The notes under the pieces are model-generated. The model worked only from the letters and a program-made list of their open reading frames with translations, was not told where the DNA came from and did no database searches. A program made the position numbers and the translations under genes. Shown here in pieces: positions 24,215 through 37,455 of a stretch of 64,000 nucleotides of DNA. The DNA is from Bugula neritina. Lineage: Eukaryota > Bryozoa > Gymnolaemata > Cheilostomatida > Bugulidae. The stretch lies in assembly GCA_964035545.1 (NCBI GenBank), contig OZ037765.1, forward strand, positions 21,336,495 through 21,400,494, written 5' to 3'. Position 1 is the first letter of the stretch. Each line of letters begins with the position of its first letter.

Positions 24215-24890
24215 TTTCAGTCTTGGGGCACAATGAATAATATTGTACTAGAGCACACAGATCACTACAAATACCTAGGAGTGATGCTACAGTCAGATAT
24301 GAAGTTCACGTACCACATAGCCAACAAAATATGCAATGCGAGAAACGAAATTGGTATGATCAGGAAAGCTCTCTACTGGGCATCGGAGATAGCCAGACTG
24401 ATTGCTTATAAGTTTCTCTGCGGTCTTCACCTAGAATATGCCTCTTGTGCCTGGGACCCATCTTCAAACAAATAGAAATGGTTCAGAATATGGATAGAAA
24501 TGCCCTAGAAATGGTTCAGAATCAAAGAGTGAGATTAAAGGGATTAAAGGGCAGCAGAGTGGTCACAGAGGCCAAGGAGAAACTCCAAATACAGCAACTG
24601 AATGTTTGGCAGAAGAACTCTTTAGTGAAACTGCTGTATAAGATACTCCCGAAAGAGGAATCACATCCTGCTCTCAGCACATCTTAGGATGAAATTATGA
24701 ATCAGCCTCCGACTTCAGTTCAGACAAGAGCTACTATCAAAAAGGAACCATTTTTTATTTCCACAACTGCTTCCACAACAGTTTTCTCCCTCGTACAATA
24801 CGGAACCTGAAAAAATAGAAGCAACCGATTAGACCTACTGTTACCCCCCTCCCCAACAACTGGAAGGGTTGATGAACCTTCTCTGTACCC
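24215..24890 (+). mobile_element. Relic of a non-LTR retrotransposon reverse transcriptase C-terminus
   Basis: The first frame contains YKYLGVMLQSDMKF, NEIGMIRKAL and GLHLEYASCAWDP. This is the classic thumb/C-terminal block of jockey/CR1-like reverse transcriptases (YLGV..., LEYAS..WDP). After a stop and a frame shift comes LNVWQKNSLVKLLYKI, then FLPRTIRNLKK near 24790. This matches the usual ending FFPRTI..WN. Catalytic motifs are absent and the frame is broken, so it is a dead 5'-truncated copy. Confidence 0.8.
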
Positions 24891-27328
24891 AATGCCCAAC
24901 CCATGAGATTGTATTCTGGAACAATGTTCTTGTAATAAAAATATGTCGAAAAATTGAGGCACGCCCCTTACGCCCCCCTAGGCGGTCTACCATGATGATG
25001 CCGTTGATGTAAGTTGGTGTAATATAATTATATCAATATGATAGCTTAAACTCCCACATTATGTATAAATGTTGATATAATTTTATTAATAATTATTATA
25101 TAATAATAATTCAATTTGAAAATCTTCGTTAAATTTTGACTTTAAGCTTAACTTAAACTTGTTTTCTATTAGTATTACTATTAGTATTACTACTACTATA
25201 ATTATTACTGTTTCATTTAGTATAAGATTCTAAGTATTAATATTGTTATTATTACATACTTTAAGTTTAATGATAGATATTTAATAGAATAACCTTATTT
25301 ATACTATGCATATATAATCAATATTATTAGTCTAGATTTATAATAACTAGTAGTTTATAGTTTATAATGATTGGTATTGTATTTATGATTAACACACATT
25401 CGCACACAAATTGTGAATCTTGTCCTTTAGTGAGTTATTCAGTATGGCGTCTCCATCCTTACATGTTCTCTTTATGCAATCTGGCAAGCTGTATTTTTTA
25501 ATCCATACACATTCTCTACTTGACATTATTTCTTTTGCTGCCTTCCCTTCTGCTAACATACAGTTTGTCCTCAGCTGCTCTTAGGTGAAGTGTCCATCTC
25601 TTTCAGCTCATCAACAGTGCAGTCAAGTATTCCAGCTGTGTAAGGCACTGCTTTCGCTGCTCATGTATTTATTGCTCTTATGACATTACCTTCATTCAGT
25701 TTTTGAGTCCAGAACTTCTTTTATTGATTTATAATGCTCCTTCTGGATCATATCTTTTATTTATTCAATTCTTCTATCTGCCTCCAAGGTACTTATACAG
25801 CTTCTCACTAAAGTCTTGGTTTACCTGTTCATCAGGCACGCTGATTCCTGCGTCTTCAATTTCCGTCCCTCTTTTCATGCTCAAGTGAAAATCCTAACAA
25901 TGCTTACTCAATCTTCTAGTTCTGACTTGAATCTTCTGTAAAGTTTCAAATCATTCATATGGTTTATTTTCTTTCCTCGTCTGAGCTTGTATTCTTTAAC
26001 AGTTTTTCTTATTAGAATTCATAAAGAAATAAGAGCAGTCAAAAATAGGAGCGGGATAAAGAATCTCCTTTGAAAATTTTGCACTTGATGTTTACTTCTC
26101 CAATCTTTTTGTTAAGGTATTCTAGCTCTATCTTCCAAGACTTTATACTTTTTCTTATCAATCGCATCACATTACTAGCCGTTCTAGTTGGTTGCATTTT
26201 CTCTGATACCCATGAGTGTGGTAGCATGTTATATGTTTTCTGGTAGTCTATCTAGCAGGTTGCTAGGTTAGTACTTATTTTTATTGATATTAGTATTGAT
26301 TAAGTTTAACACCAATTTGCCCACCAATAGTCTAACTATAATTATAAGTTGAAACATTCTAGGTATTAACTAAAACGTGTAGTACAACATTAGCTTTAAC
26401 TAATTGATTTACATATTTTTATAAGTTTATAAATTATTATAAAGAAAATTAAGTACGTTTTCAAACTTAACTTAGGTGCAAGTGTGTCACTATCAATATC
26501 ATGTATACTCATACTGATAATGTCAATTTCAATGGGCATGGCAATAGCCAATAATTCCCACCGTTGGACTGAGAGCGAAACAATAATTAGTATTAAAGTT
26601 ATTATTTCTCAAGAGCTGGGTTCAAGTCGCATGGACTCAAGTACTTTCTAATTAAAGGACATGAAATTCCTTGACTTGAACCGATTTGCTAAAACTTTTG
26701 ACTTGACTCCTTTTGACCCGCTCAACTAATTAATTGAAGTTAAAGTTAAAGATTTTAATTGATTTGCTCAGGTTACAATTTGAGATTTCTGTAATGTGGA
26801 GTAATTAATAGTTTAAGGCTAATTTAGTTTTTATAGCGTAAGTTCACATGAATGTAATGATAATGACTTAATACCAATAATGTGTTAATAGAAGTTATAG
26901 GGATCAACTATACATGTAATTTAATGTAGTTAATCTTTATTTGATTATTCATAGAATATTCAATATATAACTAAAGAACATGAATTCGAAAATAGGTAGA
27001 CCTAGACTTGAAGCTATAACTTTCATTTATTTTTATTTAATGCATGTAACTACTTAACTTCTATTAATAGTATGTATTTTTTTATTGATTTGAAGTTGAT
27101 CAAGTATTTGCAAGTTAGTTCAAGTCATTCAATATTTTGATTTGAAAGTATTTTCCCTTTATTTGACTTACTGTGACTTCAACCCAACTTAGATAAGTTT
27201 GCTATAAGTATAGTATGATTATATTGTGAGAAACAGCTATCAATTTTTTTTTAATTCCTTGATATATTTTCAAAACAAAATGAAGTGAAAAAGACTAATT
27301 TCATTATTTGCAGTTGTTTCTCTTGGCT
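24891..27328. other. AT-rich intergenic region
   Basis: No coding exon supported. Degenerate TATTACTATTAGTATTA words recur at about 25165-25260. TTGACTTGAA/TTCAAGTC words recur at 26615-26720 and 27085-27185. A good 3' splice site (TTTGCAG, ending 27313) lies 15 nt before the LSM10 start codon, so a 5' UTR exon or a trans-spliced leader may exist. Confidence 0.5.
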
Positions 27329-27822
27329 ATGTCAACAATTAAACCTGTTAGATCAGCTAAAGAAAAAGCTATAGCCTGCAATACATTAATCTGCCTGCTT
27401 CAAGGACTTATTGGTCAAAGAGCTACAATAGAACTGAGAAATGAGTCTAGCGTCACTGGGCTCATTCTAGATGTAGATATTTATATGAACGTATCTATGT
27501 CCGAGGTTTCTTATACTGGTACAGGGAGTAGCACTGTGAATTTGGAGGCATTTTACGTTCGTGGAAAAAATATTAGATTTGTCTTCATTCCGGACCATGT
27601 AAGTATTCTCATCAAATGTTTTAATGTAAAATAAAACATTTTCTCAAGAGTGTTTTGGCATTTTTCATTAACTTTGAGCTATTCATTTTGTTCTAGATTG
27701 ACATTTTAAGCACTATTAAAAAGCAAGTTACTCCAAGAAGATACATTCGTCCTCATCATTCCAAGAGGGAAAATAGATACAAAATTATATCGGAAGCCCT
27801 TAGTCGCCCAGCATCTTCCTAG
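27329..27822 (+). CDS. LSM10: U7 snRNP Sm-like protein LSm10, 2 exons
   Basis: Exons 27329-27598 and 27697-27822 give 131 residues, close to vertebrate LSm10. The Sm1 part has LICLLQGLIGQRATIELRN and GLILDVDIYMNV; the Sm2 part has VRGKNIRFVFIPD. The NTLICLLQGL start and the basic C-terminus are specific to LSm10 rather than SmD1. In animals LSm10 pairs with LSm11 in the U7 snRNP ring, which directs 3' cleavage of replication-dependent histone pre-mRNA in the nucleus. The start MSTIKPVRS is the ATG just after the upstream acceptor. The next gene begins 162 bp after the stop codon with no AATAAA or ATTAAA between them. Confidence 0.92.
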
Positions 27823-27984
27823 AACCCAGCTGATTCCTAGAATTGGTAGGTTATTGTTCTCTGTAAAATTCTTTTTGTAAAGGAGCTTTCAAAATTTTTT
27901 TTCATGTTTTCCATATTTATGGTACTTTTGGTATCTAAATATATGATCTTATAAATCCTGCAGATTCCGCTACCGCTACTGGCT

Positions 27985-30107
27985 ATGTTTTTGGTTGGAT
28001 TAACTGGAGGAATAGCTACTGGCAAGTCTACTGTATCCAGGATACTTAGTAAAGAAGGCTGTGCTATTATAGATGCTGATTCTATTGCCAAACAAGGTAA
28101 GGAACTGTGTAGGTATATGTTATGCAGGTATATATGACGTGAGTGATCCTGTACGAGAAGATTGTATGTTTATTGCCTGCAAATAATTACTACATAAACA
28201 TTGACACTATGGCTTTTGGTAAAACTAAAGTGGAGAGATTATGATAGAATCACTATTTACAAAGCATATTTTCAACTTGTAAATCTAGTTTCCATAGGTT
28301 ATCAATTATATGTTTATGGTTAATGGCTCCAGAAGTCATTTGACAAATCTTGATTTTAGTTACTGGATTAGTTGATTTATTTTATCTTGTTTTGCACTTT
28401 AGTGGTTGCCAAGCACACAAAGGGCTGGCAGCTGGTAAAGCAGCACTTTGGCGATGCTATCTGTGACAGCGAAGGTAACATAGACCGTGCTAAGCTAGGC
28501 GAGATCATATTTTCAGATCCCACTCAAAGGCAGCGTTTAAACTCTATTACACATCCTTTAATATTTCGGAGAATGCTTTGGGAAGCATTATGCAATCTAG
28601 TCAAAGGTTTGAGCTGATGCTTTACTATAACATTGATTAGAAAGAGTAAAAAACTGCCATGAAATCTTACAGGAAACCTGCTATTATTAGTTTTATATTA
28701 TGAATCTGTAGCATTTTCTTATTGTGTTTTACATCAACCATTCTTCAGTAGTGTATAACACCACAAGACCAATAATTATTCTTTTTACTCAATGTACTTT
28801 CAATATGCTATGATTTATTAAGTGGTATATGGTATGTGCATCTTAAGTATGTAGCTATGAATTATATCTTAGTTTATAAAAGTATTCACTCAAAACATTT
28901 TCATCAAAGTTTTTATGCAATTTAAAATAATTTTGTTGTGAAATGAGCAAAAGTAAATATGGCAGGCAAAAATAATGTGGTTATTAATGAGTTATTTTAT
29001 CAAACATTTATTTTCTTCTGTTGAAATATAAAAAATTTATTTGTAGGCAAAAGATATGTAATCCTAGACATTCCTTTACTAAGCAAACACAGTCCTATGT
29101 TCTCCTTCTTGAGTGAAATTGTTGTTGTTCACTGGTAGGTTTTATTTATTTAATTACTCTATTTACATGCATGTGCTAATAATATTAATTATTTGTTGCA
29201 GTAGTGGGACTAAATTTCATAATGTAATTAATTTTCAGTCTTTTGTAAAAAATCAGACTTTAGTACTGCTCTTTAAGATTATTTGTAACCCCCACAGTGG
29301 TGCTTGAATAGAGCAAGGTTTGCAGCAATTACAAGCTATAATTGAGTTATTGCTATGATTCATACTTTCAATCACATTGTCATAGTATCCTAATTTGTAT
29401 TTATTAAACTTTTAGTGATGCTACAATTGCAAACTGTGGCTGTCTTACAATAAAATTGTTGGTGTTTAATTGGAAGTTTGTAGTTTAACTAGTGATCCCA
29501 GAAAAATAGTTTCCCAGTAGTTAGGATGGTTTTCAACTACGATTGTTTTTGAACGTGACACGCATTCAGAAATTATAAAACTCCCAACCTATAGTTTACA
29601 ATACTCATATTAAAACTGTGGCTCTTGTGTTAAACCTGTTGGCTCAAGATTTTCGTTATTCAACTGGAAGTTTGCTATCTCCACTGTTCTTCAGGTTTTA
29701 GAATAGATTGTAGGTGTGAGCACTTTGCATTTGCTAATTTTTATAACCTTAAAGTTTTTAATATAATCTAATGTAGTATATAATCAGCAAATAGATGAAT
29801 AATACTTTTCTGTAACTATATCAGTGAGGAAGACATTCAGATAGAGCGTCTCATGCAGAGGAACAATTATACAGAAACTGAAGCTAAGCAAAGAATTTCA
29901 TCGCAGATGCCAGTTAAAGAGAAGATGAGTCTAGTTACCAATCAGTGCTGTCTAATTGACAACAATGGGAGTTCTTCAGCTACTCAGACCCAAGTCATGA
30001 AACTAAAATGTTATTTAGACTCTAGCTGGCGGCCTGAACTTTTACATTGTGTCTTCCTTAGTACTGTGGTATTAATTGTAATTTCTCTCAGACTGTACAT
30101 GCAATAA
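27985..30107 (+). CDS. DCAKD: Dephospho-CoA kinase domain-containing protein, 4 exons
   Basis: Exons 27985-28096, 28403-28606, 29047-29134 and 29825-30107 give 228 residues, as in vertebrate DCAKD. The protein starts [16 protein letters not shown], with the P-loop at residues 8-16. It then has a KLGEIIFSD segment, NSITHPLI and the VILDIPLL strand, all typical of CoaE kinases. The last 20 or so residues are hydrophobic, matching the C-terminal membrane anchor of DCAKD. The predicted reaction is ATP-dependent phosphorylation of the ribose of dephospho-CoA, the last step of coenzyme A synthesis. Activity of the animal protein is less well established than that of COASY. It lies directly downstream of LSM10. 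Confidence 0.93.
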
Positions 30108-30264
30108 TTATATGTACTTGAATTGATTTTCAAGTTGTTGCTTGGGTGTATTATTGAGTGCTATCTTTAAATTCTGCGATTTTTGAAATTGTCATGTTTT
30201 ACTGTGTCCTATCAAAAGCACAATCCATAATTTGTGTTTTCACTGGTAGAAAGTATACAGATAA

Positions 30265-30270
30265 TTTATT
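30265..30270 (-). terminator. Candidate polyadenylation signal AATAAA of the 30.4-34.1 kb gene
   Basis: AATAAA on the minus strand, about 145 nt after the stop codon at 30412. It is also close to the 3' end of DCAKD, so the two convergent genes have little space between them. Confidence 0.5.
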
Positions 30271-30411
30271 GATTGTTTATACACAATACTTAAAATGAAG
30301 ATACGATGTATTAAACAAGCCATAATGCTCTCCTTAGGGAAAAATTACTTGGGATAATACTTGATTGTGTAAAATCTTTCAATATGGAAGCAATATAATG
30401 AATTGAGTTGA

Positions 30412-33400
30412 TTAGGCTTCAACTTCTTCCTTTTCACTTGTAGACTGAGAGTCAGCATTTTGATCTCGCTCCTCACCACTCGGTTTGCTTGTCGTCTCGA
30501 CTTCTTTTTTAGCCTCATTGTCTACCTTGCTGTCGTCTTCTTTTTCATCTGCTATTTCTTTGACACATTCTTTAAGTGCTTTCTTTGAGCCCGGTGTGTT
30601 TTGTAAGTAAGCGAAATAAGCTGCTTTCATGTTTCCTCTGTTTAGAGGGTGCACATCATTCAATCTATGTAATTCCATTCTATAAAAATCTACTTTGGTT
30701 CGTTCGTAATCGCTGTTGGTCTTAGCCTGTCCTTGTGAACTGTATTTTTCTTTCAACTCCTTTCTACAGTAGAAAATGAAAATGAGGTTATTTATATCAA
30801 CAGTTTATGTTAACTATTAAGGTGATTTTACAAAAGCATACGTAAAAAGAATTCGTTTAGCCATCTTTATATATGAAATACAGACAAAACACTAGCTTCA
30901 GCTCACTATTAAATTTAAAATTTAAAACTTAATTTCTATGTAAACATAAACAATAACTTTGTTTGACTTGCTATGATCTTCTAAAAAAAAATTTCGTTTG
31001 TAATTTTCTGCAATAAAAGCTGATCTTGCCTTGTAAGCAAGTATAAAAGTGTAGACTTAAATATATAGGTGTGTTCTGCATGTGATTTTTATAGGGTATC
31101 GTTCATGAATAAATAACAGTGCTAGTTCGTTTTTGCAACTCCTAGCTAGAAATTCCCAAGGTTTTGTCTGACTAAAAGTCATAAATTTTTAATTTTTCAA
31201 CCATTTTATGTTCACTGTTCTATAGTTTTCAGACCTTAGTCCTAAGAAACAGACTTTAAAATACACCTTATTTTGGCACCTCACCTAAGTTTGGGAACAT
31301 CATTGTAGTTCAGTGTCCTGCTTGCTAAGTCTGGTGTATCCATGTCTACATGTGGAAACACTGGTATCATGGTACTACCTTCTCCAACTTTTTTCTCTTT
31401 CTTTGGCCTACCAAAACCAAAAAATAATTTTCCAAACACTATGCATAGAAAACTCTATATGGTTGCAATTCAGTTTGTTAATCAGCAAATAATGTGAATG
31501 CTAATAATTGATTTTTATTCTGAGTAGGAAAAGGCGCTCAGTTTGCATTGATTTTTGTTTTAATTGTCATTAGAATTTTGTCTATCAAAACTGCTTGTTA
31601 TTTATTGATTTTTTTGAAATGGTGAAATTATTTTAGGACAGTATCGTAGCTTACGATTCTTTGAACGGCTGAGGAGTTTTAATTTTTACTGGAGACCCTA
31701 ATTGATGGTCCATTTTATTGCTGACCCATGGATCTACCAGTCCAATGGCTGTGTTTCTTGTAGCATACTCTGCTTTTGCATCTTTCAACTAAAAATTATC
31801 ATCAAAATTTAACAGTTATGTCGTGAAAATAGGTTTAAATAAAAAAAGTTGAATCTGTAAGGTGGAATAAAGACACATATACAGCAATATTTCAGGTTTA
31901 AATACATTAATATATAGTAAGGCATGTGAAAGTGGGTTAATTCTCTTCAATAAATATATAAATGTAAATTTATATGCATTTCATGGCTCTAAATTCATAA
32001 TTCTTCACATATATGCCAATTCAAGAATAGAATTGACTATAAGAACTAGGGTTGAATATATGAAAATTTCATATTGAATAATATATGCACCTTGCCATTG
32101 TCCCCAGTCTTGATAATTACATGCTCTGCTGTTGTAGTGTCATAGTAGGGTTCGAGGCTGTTGAAACAGTAAGGCACGTGCTTTTGTCTAAAACACAATC
32201 TTGCTCTAAAATTTTCTGCTAAATATCTGTGTACTGTGTAGTCTAAGCTATATTAGCTTCTTTGAATTTTTAAACTTGCAATGTTTATGCTAGGGACTAA
32301 GATTTTAAGCATGATTAAAAATATTACAGTAATATAGTATTACCATATGCTGTAATAGACTGTGTGGAGAATAAATTTTTTACTGAACAGTTTAAAGTAC
32401 TTGTTATTTCAAACACCATTGCACTGTTGTTGATACTCAGAAAGTTATCTTCTTAGTTTTTAACTGAGAAGTAATTTTTTCGGGAAAGAATCAACATGAA
32501 AATTGTTTGGTGCATATTTAAATAGTTTAAAAATACTACTTATGATCTCTCTTTTCAAATTTATGTCTTGTGCTTCTTCAACACAAATTAGTTTTACAGC
32601 ACAGTAATACAATATTTAGCACGCATTTTAAAAGATGATTGTTACATTTGCTTCCATAAAATGCATAGTATGGCTAGAAATGTCACTAAAATATGGCTGT
32701 TATGTTAAATATATAAACTAATTGACCAACTTACATTGGTGGTGCTTGAATTTTTGAGGATTTGCTCTTCAGACTTTCTTGCAACCGCTTAAGTTCTTCT
32801 TGGAAAAATTGTTTTTTCTTGTCTCCTGAAAAGCAAAACCAATTTTCACAATAGCTTATGTATATGAATAAACTTGTTTTATTTTGTTTTTATATAACAA
32901 TTATATTCTGTAGAACATAGTTGTAAATTTCATAGGTTACAGTTAGAAACTAAATCAAAATTATACGATCACTTGAAATTCAATTATAGCAAATTATGAC
33001 CACTGAGCTATATGGGCCAATTTATGACTTGATATTAATTTATAAACTTATATTCAATTAATTATCAACTTTTCGAGATGCAGTTACCTTTCTTTGCCTG
33101 CTTTTGCTTAGATTTATCCTCATTTAACTCACTCACCTGTGTGAGTGTCTCATCATCATCTAGTCACAAATAACAACATAACAAAGCAATAAAGTGAACG
33201 TTAGCTAATCTATGTTTTTTATAAGAGAAAAAGCAACACTCAATTAAAAGAAGTTAAATAAACATAGAAATTACACAAACATGTGCAGAATTGAAATGGT
33301 TAGTCTCACTCTATAGTCTAAATGCAAAGAAAACAGTTTCAAATTGGGCAAAGTTAAAAACGGAATAAAGAGAAACAAACAATAATAAAATATTGTGAGT

Positions 33401-34100
33401 CATGGGGGTCACATTTCACAAACACATGCAAGCGTAGAGATTACTTAATGTACTTACCATCCTTTGCTGCACTATCTTCTGTATCTCCAGCTTCTTCCTA
33501 TAAAAATGTGTAACTAAAAGTCATCATCTGAAAAATGCTTTGTGGTTTTTGACAAGCCTTATTTACCTCTTGGAATTTAGATAATATAATATACAATGAA
33601 TAATAGCTACAATAGTTAATAGCAAAGATAAAATTTAAATTAACACTTTAAGGTCCCAGAGCCTTGGAGCATTACATTTTTTATCTTTGTTTAATTGGCC
33701 AAAATTCTTTGTGCTTTGTCATCACTTAACTATTTCTTGCAATTCTTTTTCTGTTGACCTATGATATACGTTTAACTTTGATTAAAAACTTTTGATATTG
33801 AGCCTCAATTGACGTTCAAGCATTTTTTTTAAAAATAAACTTTTTAAAAATAAGAATTTAAATTTTCTGCTTATTTACATATAATTGTTACTGCTTACTA
33901 TTACTTGGAAAAAACAAAATACAGTTGTTGTGGTTAGCCAATTCAACATATCTAATAGGTTGTAAACAATACTAATAATGAAATCTTTTCATTCAGATAA
34001 CATTATAAATATAAACATGTAAGTTGCTGTGTGAAAATAAAAATTGTCAACTTACTGACTGCTGATCACGTGGTGATTTGGTTTCTTCTTCTTCAGCCAT
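30412..34100 (-). CDS. Unrecognised charged protein, 8 exons
   Basis: Exons in coding order: 34100-34056, 33497-33458, 33159-33088, 32825-32735, 32187-32091, 31788-31655, 31407-31285, 30763-30412. They give 317 residues in frame. The N-terminus (1-60) is acidic and then Lys-rich. A predicted helix follows (FFQEELKRLQESLKSK). The middle looks folded, with PYCFNSLEPYYDTT, AIGLVDPWVSN, MIPVFPHVDMDTPDL, VDFYRMELHRLNDVHP and NMKAAYFAYLQNTPGS. The tail is Glu/Lys-rich and probably disordered. No signal peptide, membrane segment or catalytic motif is visible. The gene structure and conserved-looking core argue for a real protein, but I cannot name the family. Confidence 0.85.
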
Positions 34101-36167
34101 AGCACATACAAGACGTGAAAAGTTCAACCTAGATGTGCTATATAAAATAGGGTAAAGCTATGACACAAATGTGAAGGTATGTAATAATTAAATAGTCTTT
34201 TAGATCTTAAATTATTAATGATGCTGGACACGAAAAGTACGTGCAGCAGGTAACTGAATAGTGTAGCTGCATAGCTAGAGCATTCTACTGTTGCCTGAGC
34301 AACAGAATTGGCGCGTTTCATTGGTTAAGATTTTTCGCCCTTGACAAGACTACGCTAATGTTAGGACACGGGTGAAAATTTTACGGCTTTGATAAAATAA
34401 GAAAGAGGAAACAAACGTTAAAGAAATAAAATATTTACTCTACAGATACAAGTGCAAAACCTTTATGCGCATGTGTAAAACTGAGTACCGAGTACGATTT
34501 TATGAGAAAATTATTAGCTTATTGCTATTGGCCTATTGCAGACGAATAGCTTACATAATTAAAGGGATTTGTCGCATAACTCCTCAATTCCCATAGCTCA
34601 AATATCAATATGAACACTTTCGCTTAGACTTAGTCTTACTCTTAGGTTGGTGAAAATAAATAATATTATTGTTTTTATTTTAGACACTAAATATGTTTTT
34701 TGTATTTTTTTTATTTAATATACATGAACATTAACCTTATTTTAATAAATACTTATAAGTTAATGTTATACTTACGTAATACTAATACTAATAGTAATAC
34801 TAAATCTTATACTGATTGAGTGCTAGTAAAACTAAATCAAAATGTAGTAGTTTTAGTTTAAATTGAAATCTTATAGTCACAGTGAGTGTTGCAGCATATC
34901 TCTGACTCTATGAGTATGACTATTGGCATTGCCATAACTATAAGTATAACATTTGATTAGGTTGAACAATAACTGTAACTTAAACTGTAAAACTAAATAT
35001 AACAGCATGAGTATTATAAGAATAACATCAAGTTTAACTAAATCTAATACTTACTTATACTATAACTATAAGTTTAGTATAACTAAGTATTAGATTTTGA
35101 TTAAGTTAAACTGTAGTCTATAACTATAAGTATAACTATTAGTATTAAAGTATTACTATATTTATCGTTAGGCATCTAGTTCTACTTATCATAGTAATGA
35201 GTATTGTAATAACTAAATAATAAATTCATATTGCTAATAATTTTGATTGTTGAAAAATAGTTATAGCTTCAGTTAAATCTAATCACATAAGTAATACTAT
35301 ACGCTTACAGTAATAGTAATATTCATATTGACTCTCAGTGGTTGTAGTTTTTGAACAGATAATTAATACTAACAGTCTAGCAGTAAGTACAAAAACTCAA
35401 TTAGTTATAAGTAATTAGTTTACTAATAGAAAATGATTAGGCGTGGAATTTTTAAACTATTGATAATAATCATTATTACAATTATTTGTGAATTTTAATG
35501 AAAATTATATATTTAGCAAAACTGAATGTACTAGACTAGGTTTATTTTAAGAGACTCATCACAACTCTAGTTCTTAGTATGATACTAATAGTAATACTTA
35601 GATATGGCAATACCACTGTCTTAAATAATAATAATAGCAATGTTTATGATATAAATAGTATTAGTAATTACTGTAACTTAAAAAATCAAGTCGTATCAAA
35701 AATCAATTTAAGACTATTAGTAATACTAGCAATAAAAGTAGTGCACACTGTTATAAGTAGAAGATTAAGCATTCCTTGTGCTGGACTTTAACTTATTAGC
35801 TGTGTCTATTAACTATAGGATGATATCTATTAAACTTAATAAATTAATTTGAGCTATAAATTCTGATAATGGCTCTTTTTTGTTAAGAAGCAGTGCATTT
35901 ATAGGTAACATTAGGTTCTCATGATGTTGAATGCTAATTTTGCCTTAGTCTGAACCAGCTCCGAACAATTTATATGTAGTCACCAAAGTATGCAAGAGAG
36001 TGCCGAGAGTCAGTCAATTTGTCACCCAATATTAAGAAACTGTATAACTTCAAATTGTTATGTATTTCAGTTTTCTATTACAGCCACAGAAATATTCTAG
36101 GATTTTTTTTGCAAATTATCCTTTTGCTAAGTAATCTTATGTTGGTATAATTTCTATAGAGAACAAG
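34101..36167. repeat. AT-rich spacer with a degenerate six-base-phased repeat (34740-35340)
   Basis: No gene seen. Between 34740 and 35340 the sequence is dominated by ACTATAAGTATAACTATTAG-like words with roughly six-base phasing. The same style of repeat recurs near 22.5, 23.7, 25.2, 35.6 and 41.2-41.6 kb. A CTATAG acceptor-like site lies eight bases before the MSRB1 start. Confidence 0.5.
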
Positions 36168-37455
36168 ATGAATTTTTGCACGTGGGAAAATGAGAAGTTC
36201 AAAGACTTCTTCAAACCAGGTTTGTAAGCCTATATCCTTTTACTTAATTTATATATATAAACATTTTTTATTCTAACAGTTTTGTTCGACTTCTGTTAGA
36301 AAATGAATAATGTTATATATTGCATATTTATGCTAGGTAGTACATAATAATATATGTAGAATAATACGATTAGTCATCTTATTGCTCAATTTATACAACT
36401 GGCTTTAAGTATGCACATTTTGATATGATTTTATACTAATGCATACTAATTATTTAGCTGAGTCAAGTAAAAAATTATGTTGTAAGGTATTAAAAGTTAT
36501 TCGCTTTACTGACTTCTCAAGAGACGTGCTAGAAAACAATATAATAGCAACTATGTATTGTACAACAAACACACTTTGTACCACATTTCAGCTATTCAGC
36601 TATAATTCATTCTTTTGTTGTAGGAAAGTATGTGTGTGTCAAATGTGGTCATGACCTGTTCTCTAGTAATGCTAAATTCAAGCACTCATCGCCCTGGCCG
36701 GCCTTTTCAGAAACTTTAAGACCAGATAGTCTATATAAAAAACCAGAAACTGCAACTGCTTTTAAGGTAAATAAGGTTTTTTTTCAGCTTTTTGTATGGA
36801 ATAAAAATTTAATTTTCATTATTATGTGAATATGTGGTTTTTATTTCCATATGTCGGGTAGCCGCTTTTTAATGTTTTAGCATACATCTGTTGAATATTT
36901 ACCTTGCAATACTTTCAAGAGCATAAGATTGGTTTAAATGGACTCATAGATACTAGTGTATGAGTAGAAATTTATATTGTCAGCTTGGTAAGCTGTCTTC
37001 AGAATTTTCTGTATGTCTTGTATTTGTTCTCTGTGACTGTAGATTCACTGTGGAAATTGTAAGCATCCTCTTGGCCATCAGTTTCTCGGTGATGGTCTGA
37101 AAGGTGGTTCACGTTTCTGAATATTCAGTGACTCCATGAAGTTCGTCCCAAGTGAGTTTTACATAAAGTACTAGCAGCCACAACTGTTAGTTTAGAAACT
37201 TAAACTTAGCTAGCTATTTGCTGCATTTTTCTAATAAAATTAAGAAACACTTCTGTTCAACTTTGATTGAGTTTTAATGACTATTTAATAAAGTAAAATT
37301 CAAGTTCACTTTGAGTTCAGTAGAATTGCAGTTTTTATTTACTACTACATTTGGTAATTCTAGTGCTTATCCTTCATTTAGCAGAAAATGAGGAAAGTTT
37401 CCAAATTGAAGAACCAAAAAAATCTACAAAACAAATTTGCTGTGTTATATTATAA
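36168..37455 (+). CDS. MSRB1: Selenoprotein methionine-R-sulfoxide reductase B1, UGA = Sec91
   Basis: Exons 36168-36219, 36624-36766, 37043-37151 and 37385-37455 give 124 residues. The protein starts MNFCTWENEKF and then has the first zinc pair CVKC, HSSPWPAF, the second zinc pair CGNC, LGHQFLGDG and GGSRF-UGA-IFSDSMKFVP. The TGA at 37118-37120 sits exactly where vertebrate MSRB1 has its catalytic selenocysteine. It reduces methionine-R-sulfoxide in proteins in the cytosol and nucleus. The last exon is my choice from a good acceptor (TTTAGCAG). It gives FVPK as in vertebrates, then a new basic tail ending CVIL, which has the form of a prenylation box. Without that splice the protein would end SEFYIKY. 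A SECIS element must exist downstream; I could not place one with confidence. Confidence 0.9.

Noticed and set aside
26610-26650. GGTTCAAGTCGC, tRNA B-box-like
   Set aside because: No A box, acceptor stem or cloverleaf could be formed around it.
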